A stretch of 64,000 nucleotides of DNA from Chryseobacterium vrystaatense (GCF_000737765.1 NZ_JPRI01000010.1:1-64000), one strand, 5' to 3'; shown: positions 51,351-60,547, counted from the first letter of the stretch. Notes: a model not told the origin generated them from the letters alone. Numbers and translations are program-made.

Positions 51351-51358
51351 GGACAGTA
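51351..51358 (+). promoter_or_regulatory. -7 box of the two-component genes
   Basis: TACCTTTG followed by CAGGA, 16 bp before the ATG at 51375. The efflux promoter has the related TACTTTTG-CAGGA at 53621. Confidence 0.5.
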
Positions 51359-51374
51359 ATAAAACCTGACTTCT

Positions 51375-52079
51375 ATGCCTCATATCCTGTTAGTTGAAGA
51401 TGATAAAAGACTTTCGCAGCTGATTGCGAGAGGACTGATGGAAAATGATATGGAGGTAAACACAGCTACTGATGGTGAAACAGCCCTGAAGCTGGCTGAA
51501 TTACTGAACTTCGATCTCATTATTACAGACATTATTCTTCCCCGCAAAAACGGATTGGAATTCTGTAAAGAGATTAAGGTCCTAAAACCTGAAATCCCGG
51601 TTATCATGCTTACAGCACTAGGAACCACAGATGACAAACTGGATGGTTTTGATTCAGGAGCCGATGATTATCTTACAAAACCGTTTGAGATGCGTGAACT
51701 TACAGCCAGAGCTAAGGTTCTGCTTAAGAGATATTCTACTTACCGTCCGGAAACCTCATCAATGCTCCAGTATGAAGATATTGAAATGGATCTGAAATTG
51801 AAAACCGTCACCCGCTCCGGAAGTCCGGTAAAACTTACCCCAAAAGAATTCAATCTGATGAAGTTTCTGCTTGAAAATCCTGAAAGGGTTCTTTCCCGTC
51901 ATGAGATCGCAGAAAATGTCTGGGACACGCATTTTGACACAGGTACAAATTTTATTGATGTTTACATTAATTATATCAGAAAAAAAATAGACCGAAACTT
52001 TGAGACCAAGCTGATTCATACCAAAGCAGGTATGGGTTTCATTTTGAAAAAAGACTACGAAGGCAGTTCCAATATTTAA
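51375..52079 (+). CDS. OmpR-family response regulator
   Basis: A 234-residue regulator. The receiver domain has ED at 8-9, phospho-acceptor D52 (LIITDIILP), T80 in MLTALG and K102. The winged-helix effector follows at about 130-228 (LTPKEFNLMKFLLENPERVLSR, VYINYIRKKID). It is encoded 10 bp before its kinase and just upstream of an MgtC/RND efflux unit, the usual setting of CusR/CzcR-type metal-responsive regulators. Four CTAA boxes at 11-bp spacing in the efflux promoter (53561-53597) are its likely sites. Confidence 0.93.
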   Translation: MPHILLVEDDKRLSQLIARGLMENDMEVNTATDGETALKLAELLNFDLIITDIILPRKNGLEFCKEIKVLKPEIPVIMLTALGTTDDKLDGFDSGADDYLTKPFEMRELTARAKVLLKRYSTYRPETSSMLQYEDIEMDLKLKTVTRSGSPVKLTPKEFNLMKFLLENPERVLSRHEIAENVWDTHFDTGTNFIDVYINYIRKKIDRNFETKLIHTKAGMGFILKKDYEGSSNI

Positions 52080-52089
52080 AAGATCCGGT

Positions 52090-53457
52090 ATGAAAGTTAG
52101 GACCAGACTTACTTTACTGTTTACATTAGTGACCGCCATGCTTATCAGCTTTTATGGCGCGGCTGTCTACTATTCCTCAAAAGAAGCCAGGGAAACTTCA
52201 TTTTATACGGAACTTAAAAGTGAAGCAGTTGCCAAAGCCAACCTGTTTTTCCAGGGTGCTTTAAGCGAAAAGGAAATGCATGAGCTTTACAAAAACAATA
52301 CACAGACTTTAAGCGAGGTTCAGGTCGCTATTTATGATTCCGGTTTCCATTTGGTGTATCATGATGACTCAAAAGTGGACTATGTAAAAGAGAATCCGGC
52401 AATGCTCTCAAAGATCTTTAAAAGTAAGCAGCTGTTTTTCTTTTTAGATGATCTTCAGGTGGCGGGAATAGTGTATTCTCATAACGGAAAGCAATATGCC
52501 ATTACAGCTGCTGCCTATGATCAATATGGCTACAACTCCATTAATCATTTGCTGACCATCAGCATTATTTCATTTATCATTATCCTCTTGCTTATTTATC
52601 TGGCGGGTCTTTTTCTTTCGAAAAAAGCACTCAGTCCCGCAGTGAAAATGGTAGAACAGATCCAACGGATTAATGCAGGAAAACTACAGTTGAGACTGGA
52701 TGAATCTGAAGAAAAAGGAGAATTTCACGAACTTGAAAAAAACTTCAATCAAATGCTGGAAAGACTGGACCATTCTTTCAGTACACAAAAACATTTTGTT
52801 TCCAATATTTCCCACGAACTGAATACCCCGCTTGCTGCCATGACTGCCGAGCTGGAACTGGCTCTTCAGAAAAATTACACCCCGGACGAATATCAAAAGA
52901 TCATCAGCAATGCCCTAACAGATGTGAAAAATATGAGTAAGCTGTCCGGAAGTTTAATGGATCTTGCCAAAGCCAGCTATGACCCTGCAGAAATCAGTTT
53001 TTCGGAAATCAGAATTGATGAAATCCTGATGGATTCTTATGCTAAAACCAGAAAAGAAAATCCCCAGTATACCATCAGTCTGAATATTGATCCTGAGATG
53101 GATGAGCAGAAACTGATCCAGACAGGAAATCCATATCTTCTTTTGGTGGCATTCAACAATCTTATCGATAACGCCTGTAAATATGCTTCGGATGGGACCT
53201 GCCTGATAGATGTTGCGATCGTTTCCAACCATCTTTCGGTCAAATTTATGAATAATGGAATGCCTGTTTCAGCACAGGATCAACAAAGCATATTCAAACC
53301 TTTTTACAGAGCAGAAAACTCATTTAATAAAAAAGGATACGGAATAGGACTGTACCTTACCCAAAAGATCATCGATCTACACAACGCCCGAATCGTGGCT
53401 TTTTCCCATGAAAACACCACTACCTTCCATATTATTTTTGATATGTATGGGGTGTAG
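52090..53457 (+). CDS. Sensor histidine kinase of the efflux locus
   Basis: A 455-residue kinase with two transmembrane helices (about 7-28 and 150-172) around a roughly 120-residue periplasmic sensor, then a HAMP domain (about 175-225) and a HisKA domain with VSNISHELNTPLAAM, phospho-acceptor H242. The ATPase domain has NLIDNACKYA and KKGYGIGLYL. This is the CusS-like layout, and its position ahead of an RND metal pump suggests periplasmic metal sensing, although the sensor domain has no obvious metal-binding cluster. It pairs with the regulator at 51375. Confidence 0.92.
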   Translation: MKVRTRLTLLFTLVTAMLISFYGAAVYYSSKEARETSFYTELKSEAVAKANLFFQGALSEKEMHELYKNNTQTLSEVQVAIYDSGFHLVYHDDSKVDYVKENPAMLSKIFKSKQLFFFLDDLQVAGIVYSHNGKQYAITAAAYDQYGYNSINHLLTISIISFIIILLLIYLAGLFLSKKALSPAVKMVEQIQRINAGKLQLRLDESEEKGEFHELEKNFNQMLERLDHSFSTQKHFVSNISHELNTPLAAMTAELELALQKNYTPDEYQKIISNALTDVKNMSKLSGSLMDLAKASYDPAEISFSEIRIDEILMDSYAKTRKENPQYTISLNIDPEMDEQKLIQTGNPYLLLVAFNNLIDNACKYASDGTCLIDVAIVSNHLSVKFMNNGMPVSAQDQQSIFKPFYRAENSFNKKGYGIGLYLTQKIIDLHNARIVAFSHENTTTFHIIFDMYGV

Positions 53458-53535
53458 ATACAAGATATCAGACATTAGATGTCAGATATTAGAAGTTAGA
53501 TATTTAGCCACAATATCAACTTCAGCATCCAAAAC

Positions 53536-53556
53536 TTCTAACTTCTAACTTCTAAC
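53536..53556 (+). repeat. Heptameric TTCTAAC repeat, three units
   Basis: Three exact tandem TTCTAAC units between the kinase gene and the efflux promoter. An inverted relative (GAAGTTAGA) lies about 40 bp upstream. Confidence 0.75.
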
Positions 53557-53560
53557 TTCT

Positions 53561-53597
53561 CTAATAGAATTCTAATAACTTTCTAAAGCATCTCTAA
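53561..53597 (+). promoter_or_regulatory. Four CTAA boxes at 11-bp spacing, candidate response-regulator sites
   Basis: CTAA occurs at 53561, 53572, 53583 and 53594, exactly one helical turn apart and all on the same face. Three of the four are preceded by TT or TCT. Tandem direct repeats with 10-11 bp period upstream of a promoter are the classic binding pattern of OmpR-family regulators, and one is encoded 1.5 kb upstream. Confidence 0.65.
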
Positions 53598-53628
53598 CGG
53601 CTTACCACAGCCGTTACTTCTACTTTTG
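53595..53628 (+). promoter_or_regulatory. Inverted repeat and -7 box of the efflux promoter
   Basis: TAACGGCT-N6-AGCCGTTA (53595-53616) is a perfect 8-bp inverted repeat that starts inside the last CTAA box and ends 4 bp before the -7 box TACTTTTG (53621-53628). A protein bound here would cover the -33 region. Transcription should begin near 53634. Confidence 0.6.
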
Positions 53629-53647
53629 CAGGAAAATAATTCAAACT

Positions 53648-53683
53648 ATGGACACCGATCCTTCCAGTTATTGTCAACCTTAA
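53648..53683 (+). CDS. Possible leader peptide upstream of the mgtC-like gene
   Basis: An 11-codon frame MDTDPSSYCQP ends 60 bp before the MgtC-like start, in the predicted 5' leader. It opens with alternating acidic residues and a proline, like the MgtL leader of Salmonella mgtA, whose ribosome-destabilising start senses magnesium. Short competing AGGC/GCCT pairings follow (53683-53686 with 53712-53715 or 53724-53727). Translation and function are not shown by sequence alone. Confidence 0.3.
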   Translation: MDTDPSSYCQP

Positions 53684-53743
53684 GGCTTTTCTGAGCATGC
53701 TTTTTCTGTATGCCTGAATAAAGGCCTGCAAAAAGAAAAAGTT

Positions 53744-54439
53744 ATGAATACATTAGAATTTGCTATCCGCTTACTGACCGCTCTTATTTTGGGTGCATCA
53801 ATCGGCTTTGAAAGACAGTGGCATCAGAAGAATGCTGGCCTCAGAACCAATACACTGGTATGTTTAGGATCAGCAGCATTTGTTTTATTATCCCTTAGAA
53901 TCGGAGGTGATGCGACCGGAAGAATAGCCTCATACATCGTCAGTGGCATTGGTTTTCTTGGCGGAGGTGTGATCATGAAAGACGGGCTCACCGTACGTGG
54001 ACTGAATACCGCTGCAACGATCTGGTGCTCTGCCTCTGTAGGTTCACTGGCTGCTTTGGGGTTTGTGGCCGAAGCAGGAATCACTGCTGGTTTTATTATC
54101 CTCATCCATACCATATTGCGACCTTTGGGGAAGACCTTAGGCTCAAAAACTATCCGTACAAGCACCTCCGAATATCTTATTACGATTAAATGCAGAACTG
54201 AAATTGAAAACCATGCAAGAGTATTGCTCATGCAGTCTTTCAATTCAACCGATCAGGTCTTATTAAAATCACTAACCAGCAACGATACTGAAACACCCGA
54301 AAACATTATTATTTCGGCCGAGGTATATTCTTCTTCCCCTCAAGACAGCATCATCGAAAAAGCGATCAGCAGACTTACTCTGGAGGACAAAATCACCAGA
54401 GTAAGTTGGGAGATTATCGGAACCGAAAACGATTTATAA
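53744..54439 (+). CDS. MgtC/SapB-family membrane protein
   Basis: A 231-residue protein: four to five transmembrane helices in the first 135 residues with the family motifs GASIGFERQWHQKNAGLRTN, GIGFLGGGVIMKDG and TVRGLNTAATIWCSA, then a soluble ACT-like C-terminal domain. MgtC proteins help growth in low magnesium and interact with membrane proteins; they are not proven transporters. Here the gene opens an RND efflux operon, 61 bp before the adaptor start, suggesting a link to divalent-cation balance. Confidence 0.9.
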   Translation: MNTLEFAIRLLTALILGASIGFERQWHQKNAGLRTNTLVCLGSAAFVLLSLRIGGDATGRIASYIVSGIGFLGGGVIMKDGLTVRGLNTAATIWCSASVGSLAALGFVAEAGITAGFIILIHTILRPLGKTLGSKTIRTSTSEYLITIKCRTEIENHARVLLMQSFNSTDQVLLKSLTSNDTETPENIIISAEVYSSSPQDSIIEKAISRLTLEDKITRVSWEIIGTENDL

Positions 54440-54500
54440 ACTTAAAACTCAATGTAAAATGATTCTTCAAAATAATCCAAGACTTATGAACATATTCGCT

Positions 54501-55595
54501 ATGAAAACATTATTCTTATTCCCCATTCTCATCCTGATTATTTCCTGTCATGATAAAAAAACCGAACCTCAGCAGAAAGAGACGTTCAGGATTGAAGGAA
54601 ACCATGTTACCATAACGGACAACAATCCGGTATTAAAGAAAATTTTGACTGAAACCGTTACAGAACAGGAATACAGCAACGCGATTACATCCGCAGGAAC
54701 CATCGAAACCATTCCGAATAATTATGCAGAAATCGCAAGTCCTTTTTCGGGAAGGGTTATCAGATCCTTTGTGAATATTGGACAAAGCGTTCGTGCAGGA
54801 AGTCCTATTTTTGAGATTCTTGCTCCAGGATACTCTTCCGTTCAAAAGGACTATTCCGATGCGTTGAATGATGTACGTCTTGCAGAAAAAAACTACAAAC
54901 GCCAACAGGATTTGGTCAAACATGGTGTCGGCATACAAAAGGAACTGGAAGAAGCTGAAACGGAATATCAAAATAAAAAGACTTCCCTATCCAACGCTTC
55001 CTCAACATTAAATGCTTATAACAGTAAGGGTTCAGGAGGAACTTATATGGTAAAAGCACCGATCAGCGGAGAAATTATTTCCAGCAAAATTGTCACCGGA
55101 CAGTATCTGAAAGAAGATTCTGAACCAGTCGTAACAGTCGCTGAACTTTCAAAAGTATGGATCACGGGCTCTGTAAAAGAGAAGGACATTCGCTTCATCA
55201 GTCAGGGAGATCCCGTATCTGTGAAAGTCAATACCTATCCTGATATGGAGATCACCGGAAAAGTGTATCACATCAGTGAACTGGTAGATGAAGATACACG
55301 AAGTATTAAGGTTCTGATCCAATGTGATAATCCACAAAGAAAATTAAAACCTGGAATGTTCGCAGCCATTACTTATTCGGCAGGAACAGAAAAAGCAGTG
55401 GTCATTCCTTCCGGTGCATTAATGCAGCAGGGGGACCAGCAGTACACATGGATAAAAACAGGAGTCAGCAGCTTTACAAAACGTATCGTTATTCCAGGCA
55501 ATACTTCTGAAAAAAAAGTAAGAATCCGTTCTGGACTTCAACCCGGAGATATCATCATGGTTCAGGGAGGAATTTATATGCCGGATACAAAATAA
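54501..55595 (+). CDS. RND efflux periplasmic adaptor lipoprotein (CusB/CzcB-like)
   Basis: A 364-residue membrane-fusion protein starting MKTLFLFPILILIISCHDKK, a lipoprotein signal with Cys at about residue 15. It has a biotinyl-lipoyl-like domain split around a helical hairpin (about 90-180, KNYKRQQDLVKHGVGIQKEL), a beta-barrel region and a C-terminal membrane-proximal domain. It links the inner-membrane pump to the outer-membrane channel encoded downstream. An upstream ATG at 54459 adds 14 residues that spoil the signal peptide, so 54501 is used. Confidence 0.9.
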   Translation: MKTLFLFPILILIISCHDKKTEPQQKETFRIEGNHVTITDNNPVLKKILTETVTEQEYSNAITSAGTIETIPNNYAEIASPFSGRVIRSFVNIGQSVRAGSPIFEILAPGYSSVQKDYSDALNDVRLAEKNYKRQQDLVKHGVGIQKELEEAETEYQNKKTSLSNASSTLNAYNSKGSGGTYMVKAPISGEIISSKIVTGQYLKEDSEPVVTVAELSKVWITGSVKEKDIRFISQGDPVSVKVNTYPDMEITGKVYHISELVDEDTRSIKVLIQCDNPQRKLKPGMFAAITYSAGTEKAVVIPSGALMQQGDQQYTWIKTGVSSFTKRIVIPGNTSEKKVRIRSGLQPGDIIMVQGGIYMPDTK

Positions 55596-55646
55596 TAACC
55601 TTTGAAAAGTCGGAATCTTCATTGTCCGTACTATTAAATCAATCTT

Positions 55647-58600
55647 ATGAAAAGATTACTCACACTCTCTATACAGAAGAGATGGCTGATGCTTGCCCTC
55701 TTCCTGCTGCTAGGAATTTTCGGATATTATTCCTGGACCAAACTCTCTGTGGAAGCTTATCCTGATATTGCCGACACTACTTCACAGGTAGTCACTCAGG
55801 TTCCCGGGCTTGCTGCTGAAGAAATAGAACAGCAGATCACGATTCCTCTGGAAAGATCACTTAACGGTCTGCCGGGAATGCATATTATGAGGAGTAAAAG
55901 CACCTTTGGACTATCTATTATCACAATGGTTTTTGATGATGGTGTCGATGATTACTGGGCAAGACAACGCATCCAGGAACGACTTTCCGAGGCAGAACTT
56001 CCGTACAATGCTCAGCCGGGACTTGATCCTTTAACCTCTCCTGTAGGAGAAATTTACCGCTATATTATCGAGGGTAACGGCCAAAGTCTGAGAGAACTTA
56101 CTGATTTGCAGAATTTCGTCATCATTCCAAAAATCAAACAGGTCACCGGTATTGCAGACGTGACGAACTTTGGCGGAATCACTACACAGTTCCAGATTGA
56201 GTTGGATCCTCAAAAGCTTGATCAATATGGACTTTCTTTATCCGAGGTCACAGAAACGATTACCAAAAATAACAGCAATGCAGGGGGAAGCATGCTCCCC
56301 AGGGGAGATCTTGCGTATGTCGTCCGCGGAATAGGACTGATCAAAGATCTGGATGATCTGGGAAAAATCGTCATCAAAACAGAAAAAGGCGTGCCTATTT
56401 TTTTAAATGATGTAGGAACCCTGAAATACGGTAATATAGAAAGAAAAGGCATCCTGGGATATACAGACAGAAAAAGAAACTACAACGAAAGTGCAGGAGG
56501 AATTGTATTACTGCTGAAAGGACAGAATCCGTCCTCTGTTTTAAAAGATGTTCATACAGCTATTGATGAGCTCAATGGGAGTATTCTTCCCGCAGGAGTT
56601 AAAATTCATTCGTATCTGGACAGAACCGATCTGGTGAATACAACTTTGACAACTGTAACCCATACTTTAACGGAGGGTATTGTTTTAGTCATTATTATTC
56701 TGATTGTATTTCTGGGAAGCTGGAGAGGAGCATTACTTGTCGCCATTACCATTCCTCTCTCACTGCTTATTGCATTCATCCTGATGTACTTTACCAATAT
56801 CCCTGCTAATCTTTTGTCATTAGGCGCTATAGACTTTGGAATCATTGTAGACGGATCAATCGTCATGCTGGAAGTTATTTTAAAAAAGAGAGAAGAAGAA
56901 CCGGAAAAAGAACTGGAAGAAAAAACAATTATCCAGAGAGCTACAGAAATTGCGAAACCTATCTTCTTTTCCACCATTATAATCATTACGGCCTATCTTC
57001 CTCTGTTTGCTTTTGAGCGGGTAGAAAAGAAACTTTTCACACCGATGGCTTTTACCATTGGATATGCCTTACTTGGAGCTTTAGCTGCAGCACTGATATT
57101 AATTCCGGGGCTGGCGTATGTTATTTACAAAAAGCCTCAGAAAATATTCCATAACCGATGGCTTGAAAAAATAAGCAGTCTTTATGGTAAAAGAATTGAC
57201 AGGATCATAAACACTCCAAAAAAAATGCTGATTCCCGCAGGTGTCATCCTGCTTGCTGCTGGTTTCCTTTGTGCTATGGTCGGTAAAGACTTTCTTCCGG
57301 AACTGGATGAAGGCTCCATATGGCTGCAGGTACAGCTCCCTCCGGGAATTTCACTGGACAAAGCTAAGGAAATGAGTGATGCATTGCGTACTGAGACCAT
57401 GAAACATTCTGAAGTCACTTATGTGATGGTTCAGGCAGGAAGAAACGATGACGGGACCGATCCATGGACCGCTTCTCACTTTGAAGTTTCTGTAGGAATA
57501 AAACCTTATAAGGAATGGGCTTCCGGAAAAACCAAAGCTGACCTCATCAAAGAACTTGCTGATGATTATAAAAATATGCCGGGATTCTCAGTAGGATTCT
57601 CCCAACCCATGATCGACGGGGTTATGGATAAAATCTCCGGTGCCCACAGCGAACTGGTAGTAAAAGTGTATGGAGATGATTTTAGCGGAACAAGGAAAAT
57701 TGCAGAACAGATCCTTTCCACCCTAAAAAAGATTCCGGGATCTGTAGATCTTGCTATTGATCAGGAACCTCCGCTTCCCCAGCTTCAAATCATTGCAGAT
57801 CGTGATAAAATCGCTCAGTATGGACTGAATGTTTCCGATGTTGCAGACCTCATAGAAACCGCTTTGGGAGGAAAGGCGATCTCACAGATCTTCATTGGCA
57901 ATAAGGTTTATGACATTTCGTGCCGGTATGCCGAAGACAGCCGTAATACTCCGGATAAAGTAGGAAATCTTATGCTGACTTCAGCTTCGGGAGCCAAAAT
58001 ACCTTTATCACAAGTCGCTGAGATCAAATTAAGCACCGGCGAAAGTACAATCACCAGAGAAATGAATAAGAGACACCTCACCGTAAAACTAAATTTAAGA
58101 GACCGTGATCTTTCTTCTTTTCTGACGGAGGCACAGAGTACTATTGAGAAAAATATCCGCTATGACCATCAAAAATATCAGATCAAATGGGGCGGTCAGT
58201 TTGAGAATAAGAACAGAGCTTATTCGCGATTGGCTTTTATAGTTCCACTGGCATTATCTGTAATGTTCCTGTTACTTTATGGGGCATTCGGAAGCTTCAG
58301 ACAGGCGCTCGTCCTGATGAGCATTATTCCTCTTGCTTTATTTGGCGGAATGCTGGCGCTGAATCTCCGGGGAATGACTTTAAATGTATCTTCCGCAGTT
58401 GGATTTATTGCGCTGTTTGGAGTTGCGGTACAAAACGGAGTAATCATGGTATCCCATATCAATACACTCAGAAAGCAGGGATTTGATTTAAAAACTTCGG
58501 TTACAAAAGGAGCAGAAGACCGCTTCAGGCCTGTCCTGATGACCGCTTCCGTTGCCGTCATAGGATTATTTCCGGCATCATTGGCTACAGGAATAGGTTC

Positions 58601-58742
58601 TGATGTGCAGAGGCCTTTGGCTACAGTGATCGTCTATGGACTTATGTTTTCTACACTCCTTACTTTATTCATCCTGCCGGCAATTTATTATCTCGCAGAG
58701 TATCATTTTGACAAACAAAAATTAACATCAGATGAAGTCTAA
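55647..58742 (+). CDS. Heavy-metal RND efflux pump (CzcA-like, HME family)
   Basis: A 1031-residue RND transporter with twelve transmembrane helices and two large periplasmic loops. Helix 4 reads DFGIIVDGSIVMLE, with D396, D402 and E409 at the proton-relay positions known for CzcA-type pumps. This pattern marks exporters of divalent cations such as Zn, Co, Cd or Ni rather than the Cu/Ag CusA type; the usual VEN ending is LEV here. It expels metal from periplasm or cytosol together with the adaptor and the channel. It overlaps the next gene by 11 bp. Confidence 0.93.
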   Translation: MKRLLTLSIQKRWLMLALFLLLGIFGYYSWTKLSVEAYPDIADTTSQVVTQVPGLAAEEIEQQITIPLERSLNGLPGMHIMRSKSTFGLSIITMVFDDGVDDYWARQRIQERLSEAELPYNAQPGLDPLTSPVGEIYRYIIEGNGQSLRELTDLQNFVIIPKIKQVTGIADVTNFGGITTQFQIELDPQKLDQYGLSLSEVTETITKNNSNAGGSMLPRGDLAYVVRGIGLIKDLDDLGKIVIKTEKGVPIFLNDVGTLKYGNIERKGILGYTDRKRNYNESAGGIVLLLKGQNPSSVLKDVHTAIDELNGSILPAGVKIHSYLDRTDLVNTTLTTVTHTLTEGIVLVIIILIVFLGSWRGALLVAITIPLSLLIAFILMYFTNIPANLLSLGAIDFGIIVDGSIVMLEVILKKREEEPEKELEEKTIIQRATEIAKPIFFSTIIIITAYLPLFAFERVEKKLFTPMAFTIGYALLGALAAALILIPGLAYVIYKKPQKIFHNRWLEKISSLYGKRIDRIINTPKKMLIPAGVILLAAGFLCAMVGKDFLPELDEGSIWLQVQLPPGISLDKAKEMSDALRTETMKHSEVTYVMVQAGRNDDGTDPWTASHFEVSVGIKPYKEWASGKTKADLIKELADDYKNMPGFSVGFSQPMIDGVMDKISGAHSELVVKVYGDDFSGTRKIAEQILSTLKKIPGSVDLAIDQEPPLPQLQIIADRDKIAQYGLNVSDVADLIETALGGKAISQIFIGNKVYDISCRYAEDSRNTPDKVGNLMLTSASGAKIPLSQVAEIKLSTGESTITREMNKRHLTVKLNLRDRDLSSFLTEAQSTIEKNIRYDHQKYQIKWGGQFENKNRAYSRLAFIVPLALSVMFLLLYGAFGSFRQALVLMSIIPLALFGGMLALNLRGMTLNVSSAVGFIALFGVAVQNGVIMVSHINTLRKQGFDLKTSVTKGAEDRFRPVLMTASVAVIGLFPASLATGIGSDVQRPLATVIVYGLMFSTLLTLFILPAIYYLAEYHFDKQKLTSDEV

Positions 58743-59991
58743 AATCATTTTTATCATATCATTCGGGATCTCTTTTCACTGCTCTTTGAAAGGCCAGGAG
58801 AAGGAAATCTTAAATTTCACCGCTTATCTGAACGAGGTCAAAGAAAAAAATCTAGGCTATGCAGCTCAGAAATACAATATCAGTATGGCCGAAGCTTCTA
58901 TCCTGACCGCGGGAATCTTTCCGGACCCTCAGCTTGAAATGGAAACCTCAGACAATGGGGTTTCCAAAAAGATGGGTTATACAATAGGAACTTCATTAAG
59001 CTGGACTCTGGAACTTGGAAACAAAAGGAAAGCAAGGATAGAGTCAGCAAAGAATCATGCAGAATATTCGAAGCTTCAGCTTCAGGACTTTTTAAGAAAT
59101 TTAATCGCGGATGCTTCCCTGGGATATATTGAAGCTTTAAAAGCAAAAGCTCTTGTGGAGGTTCAGAAAGATTCTTATCTCAGCATGCAGCAACTCGCCA
59201 AATCAGACAGCATCAGATACAAACTGGGAGCTATTACTCTTGTCGCCTCCAGACAAAGCAGACTGGAAGCTTCTTCTTTACTGAATGATTTGTACATGAC
59301 AGAAAGCAGCAGCAAGCAGGCGCTTTCCTCCCTTTCAATTTTCATGGGAACAGTTGCAGAAGAACATGACATCAAGGGAGATTTGCATGCTTTTAACAGA
59401 GAGTTTAATCCTGAGGATCTTATTCTGGAGGCGGTTACTACCAGGGCAGATCTGCTTGCATCAAAACAGAACATCAATACTGCAGCCAGCTTGGTGAAAC
59501 TTGAAAAGGCTAATCGTGTCATCGATCTGGGCCTGAGTTTAGGAGCTGAACATCATACCTGGGCAACGAATGAAATTGCTCCCTCACCCGCTGTCAATGC
59601 AGTTAAAATTGGAGCCAGTATTCCGCTGAAGTTTTCAAACCGGAGAAATGCTGATCTTAAAATAGCTGAAATGGGTCGAATGCAAGCCGAAACAGAATAC
59701 AAACAGATTGAAAACAGCATCCTGGCAGAAGTCAGACAGGCCTATCAGCAGTATCAGGCAACACAGAAACAGTTGAAACAGTTTGATCATGGTATGCTTT
59801 CGGAGGCTAAAAATATTCTTGATGGAATCAGCTACAGTTATCGGAGAGGTGAAAGTTCAATTCTTGAAGTCCTGAATGCCCAGAGAACCTATAATGACAT
59901 CAGACAGCGTTATATTGAAACTCTTGCCGATAACGCCACGGCACTTATAGAACTGGAACGCAAAACGGGACTATGGGATATTGATTTTTAA
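58732..59991 (+). CDS. TolC-like outer-membrane efflux channel (CzcC-like)
   Basis: A 419-residue outer-membrane factor with a signal peptide. It has two OEP repeats, each with long amphipathic helices (for example NPEDLILEAVTTRADLLASKQN and ILEVLNAQRTYNDIRQRYIE) and short strands with GIFPDPQLEME. Trimers form the exit duct for the pump. The start lies within the end of the pump gene, so the two are coupled. It is the last gene of the efflux unit; no clear terminator was found before the convergent DUF1801 gene. Confidence 0.9.
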   Translation: MKSKIIFIISFGISFHCSLKGQEKEILNFTAYLNEVKEKNLGYAAQKYNISMAEASILTAGIFPDPQLEMETSDNGVSKKMGYTIGTSLSWTLELGNKRKARIESAKNHAEYSKLQLQDFLRNLIADASLGYIEALKAKALVEVQKDSYLSMQQLAKSDSIRYKLGAITLVASRQSRLEASSLLNDLYMTESSSKQALSSLSIFMGTVAEEHDIKGDLHAFNREFNPEDLILEAVTTRADLLASKQNINTAASLVKLEKANRVIDLGLSLGAEHHTWATNEIAPSPAVNAVKIGASIPLKFSNRRNADLKIAEMGRMQAETEYKQIENSILAEVRQAYQQYQATQKQLKQFDHGMLSEAKNILDGISYSYRRGESSILEVLNAQRTYNDIRQRYIETLADNATALIELERKTGLWDIDF

Positions 59992-60055
59992 TAGGAATGA
60001 CACCTCTTTAACAATACTCGCAGTTTGCAATAAACGTTATCTTTTAATACAGGGC

Positions 60056-60547
60056 CTATTTCTTTTTGGGAACAGGCTCTTTTGTTTTTTTAAACTGAGT
60101 TTCATATCTGTCAATCCAATCTTTCACAGCCATTTTTTTACTGAGTTCTGCAATGAGTTCAAAAGGAATATCATCCGTTTTTTTGAAGCGGATACAGGAT
60201 TTCCCCATATCCAGTTTTCGTTTTGAATATTTAGGATATTCGCTGACAAACCAATCGAGTAATTCAGGGTCTGCATAGATTCCCATATGATACAGTGCAA
60301 TGAAATTTTTCTGAGAAGCCAGTCCCATAAAAGGCAGCGGTGAGCCAGGCGTACAGTGGTATCCGGCAGGGTAAGTTTCCAGAGGAACATCCCAACCTAC
60401 CATCCCGTAACTGACAGCTTCCTGAAAGCCCTTCGGCAAATTGGCACTCACGGTATTAAACAATTTCTTAAATACCTCCTGTCTTTCCTCAGGAATTTTA
60501 GAGATATAATCGGCTACAGAGTCAGCTGGAATTTGCATTTTGTTCAA
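60056..60547 (-). CDS. DUF1801 (YdhG-like) protein
   Basis: A 163-residue cytosolic protein with the DUF1801 pattern: VADYISKIPEERQEVFKKLF, then EAVSYGMVGW, FIALYHMGIYADPELLDWF and GKSCIRFKKTDDIP. The fold resembles a small YdhG-type domain; the biochemical role is unknown. The Lys-rich end KKTKEPVPKKK is typical of the group. Single gene, convergent with the efflux channel gene. Confidence 0.85.
   Translation of the reverse strand: MNKMQIPADSVADYISKIPEERQEVFKKLFNTVSANLPKGFQEAVSYGMVGWDVPLETYPAGYHCTPGSPLPFMGLASQKNFIALYHMGIYADPELLDWFVSEYPKYSKRKLDMGKSCIRFKKTDDIPFELIAELSKKMAVKDWIDRYETQFKKTKEPVPKKK

Noticed and set aside
53624..53733. TTTTGCAGG (53624-53632) pairing with CCTGCAAAA (53725-53733) as a riboswitch closing stem
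   Set aside because: The left arm overlaps the -7 box, so it would not be in the transcript if that promoter is right. No known riboswitch class fits the enclosed sequence.
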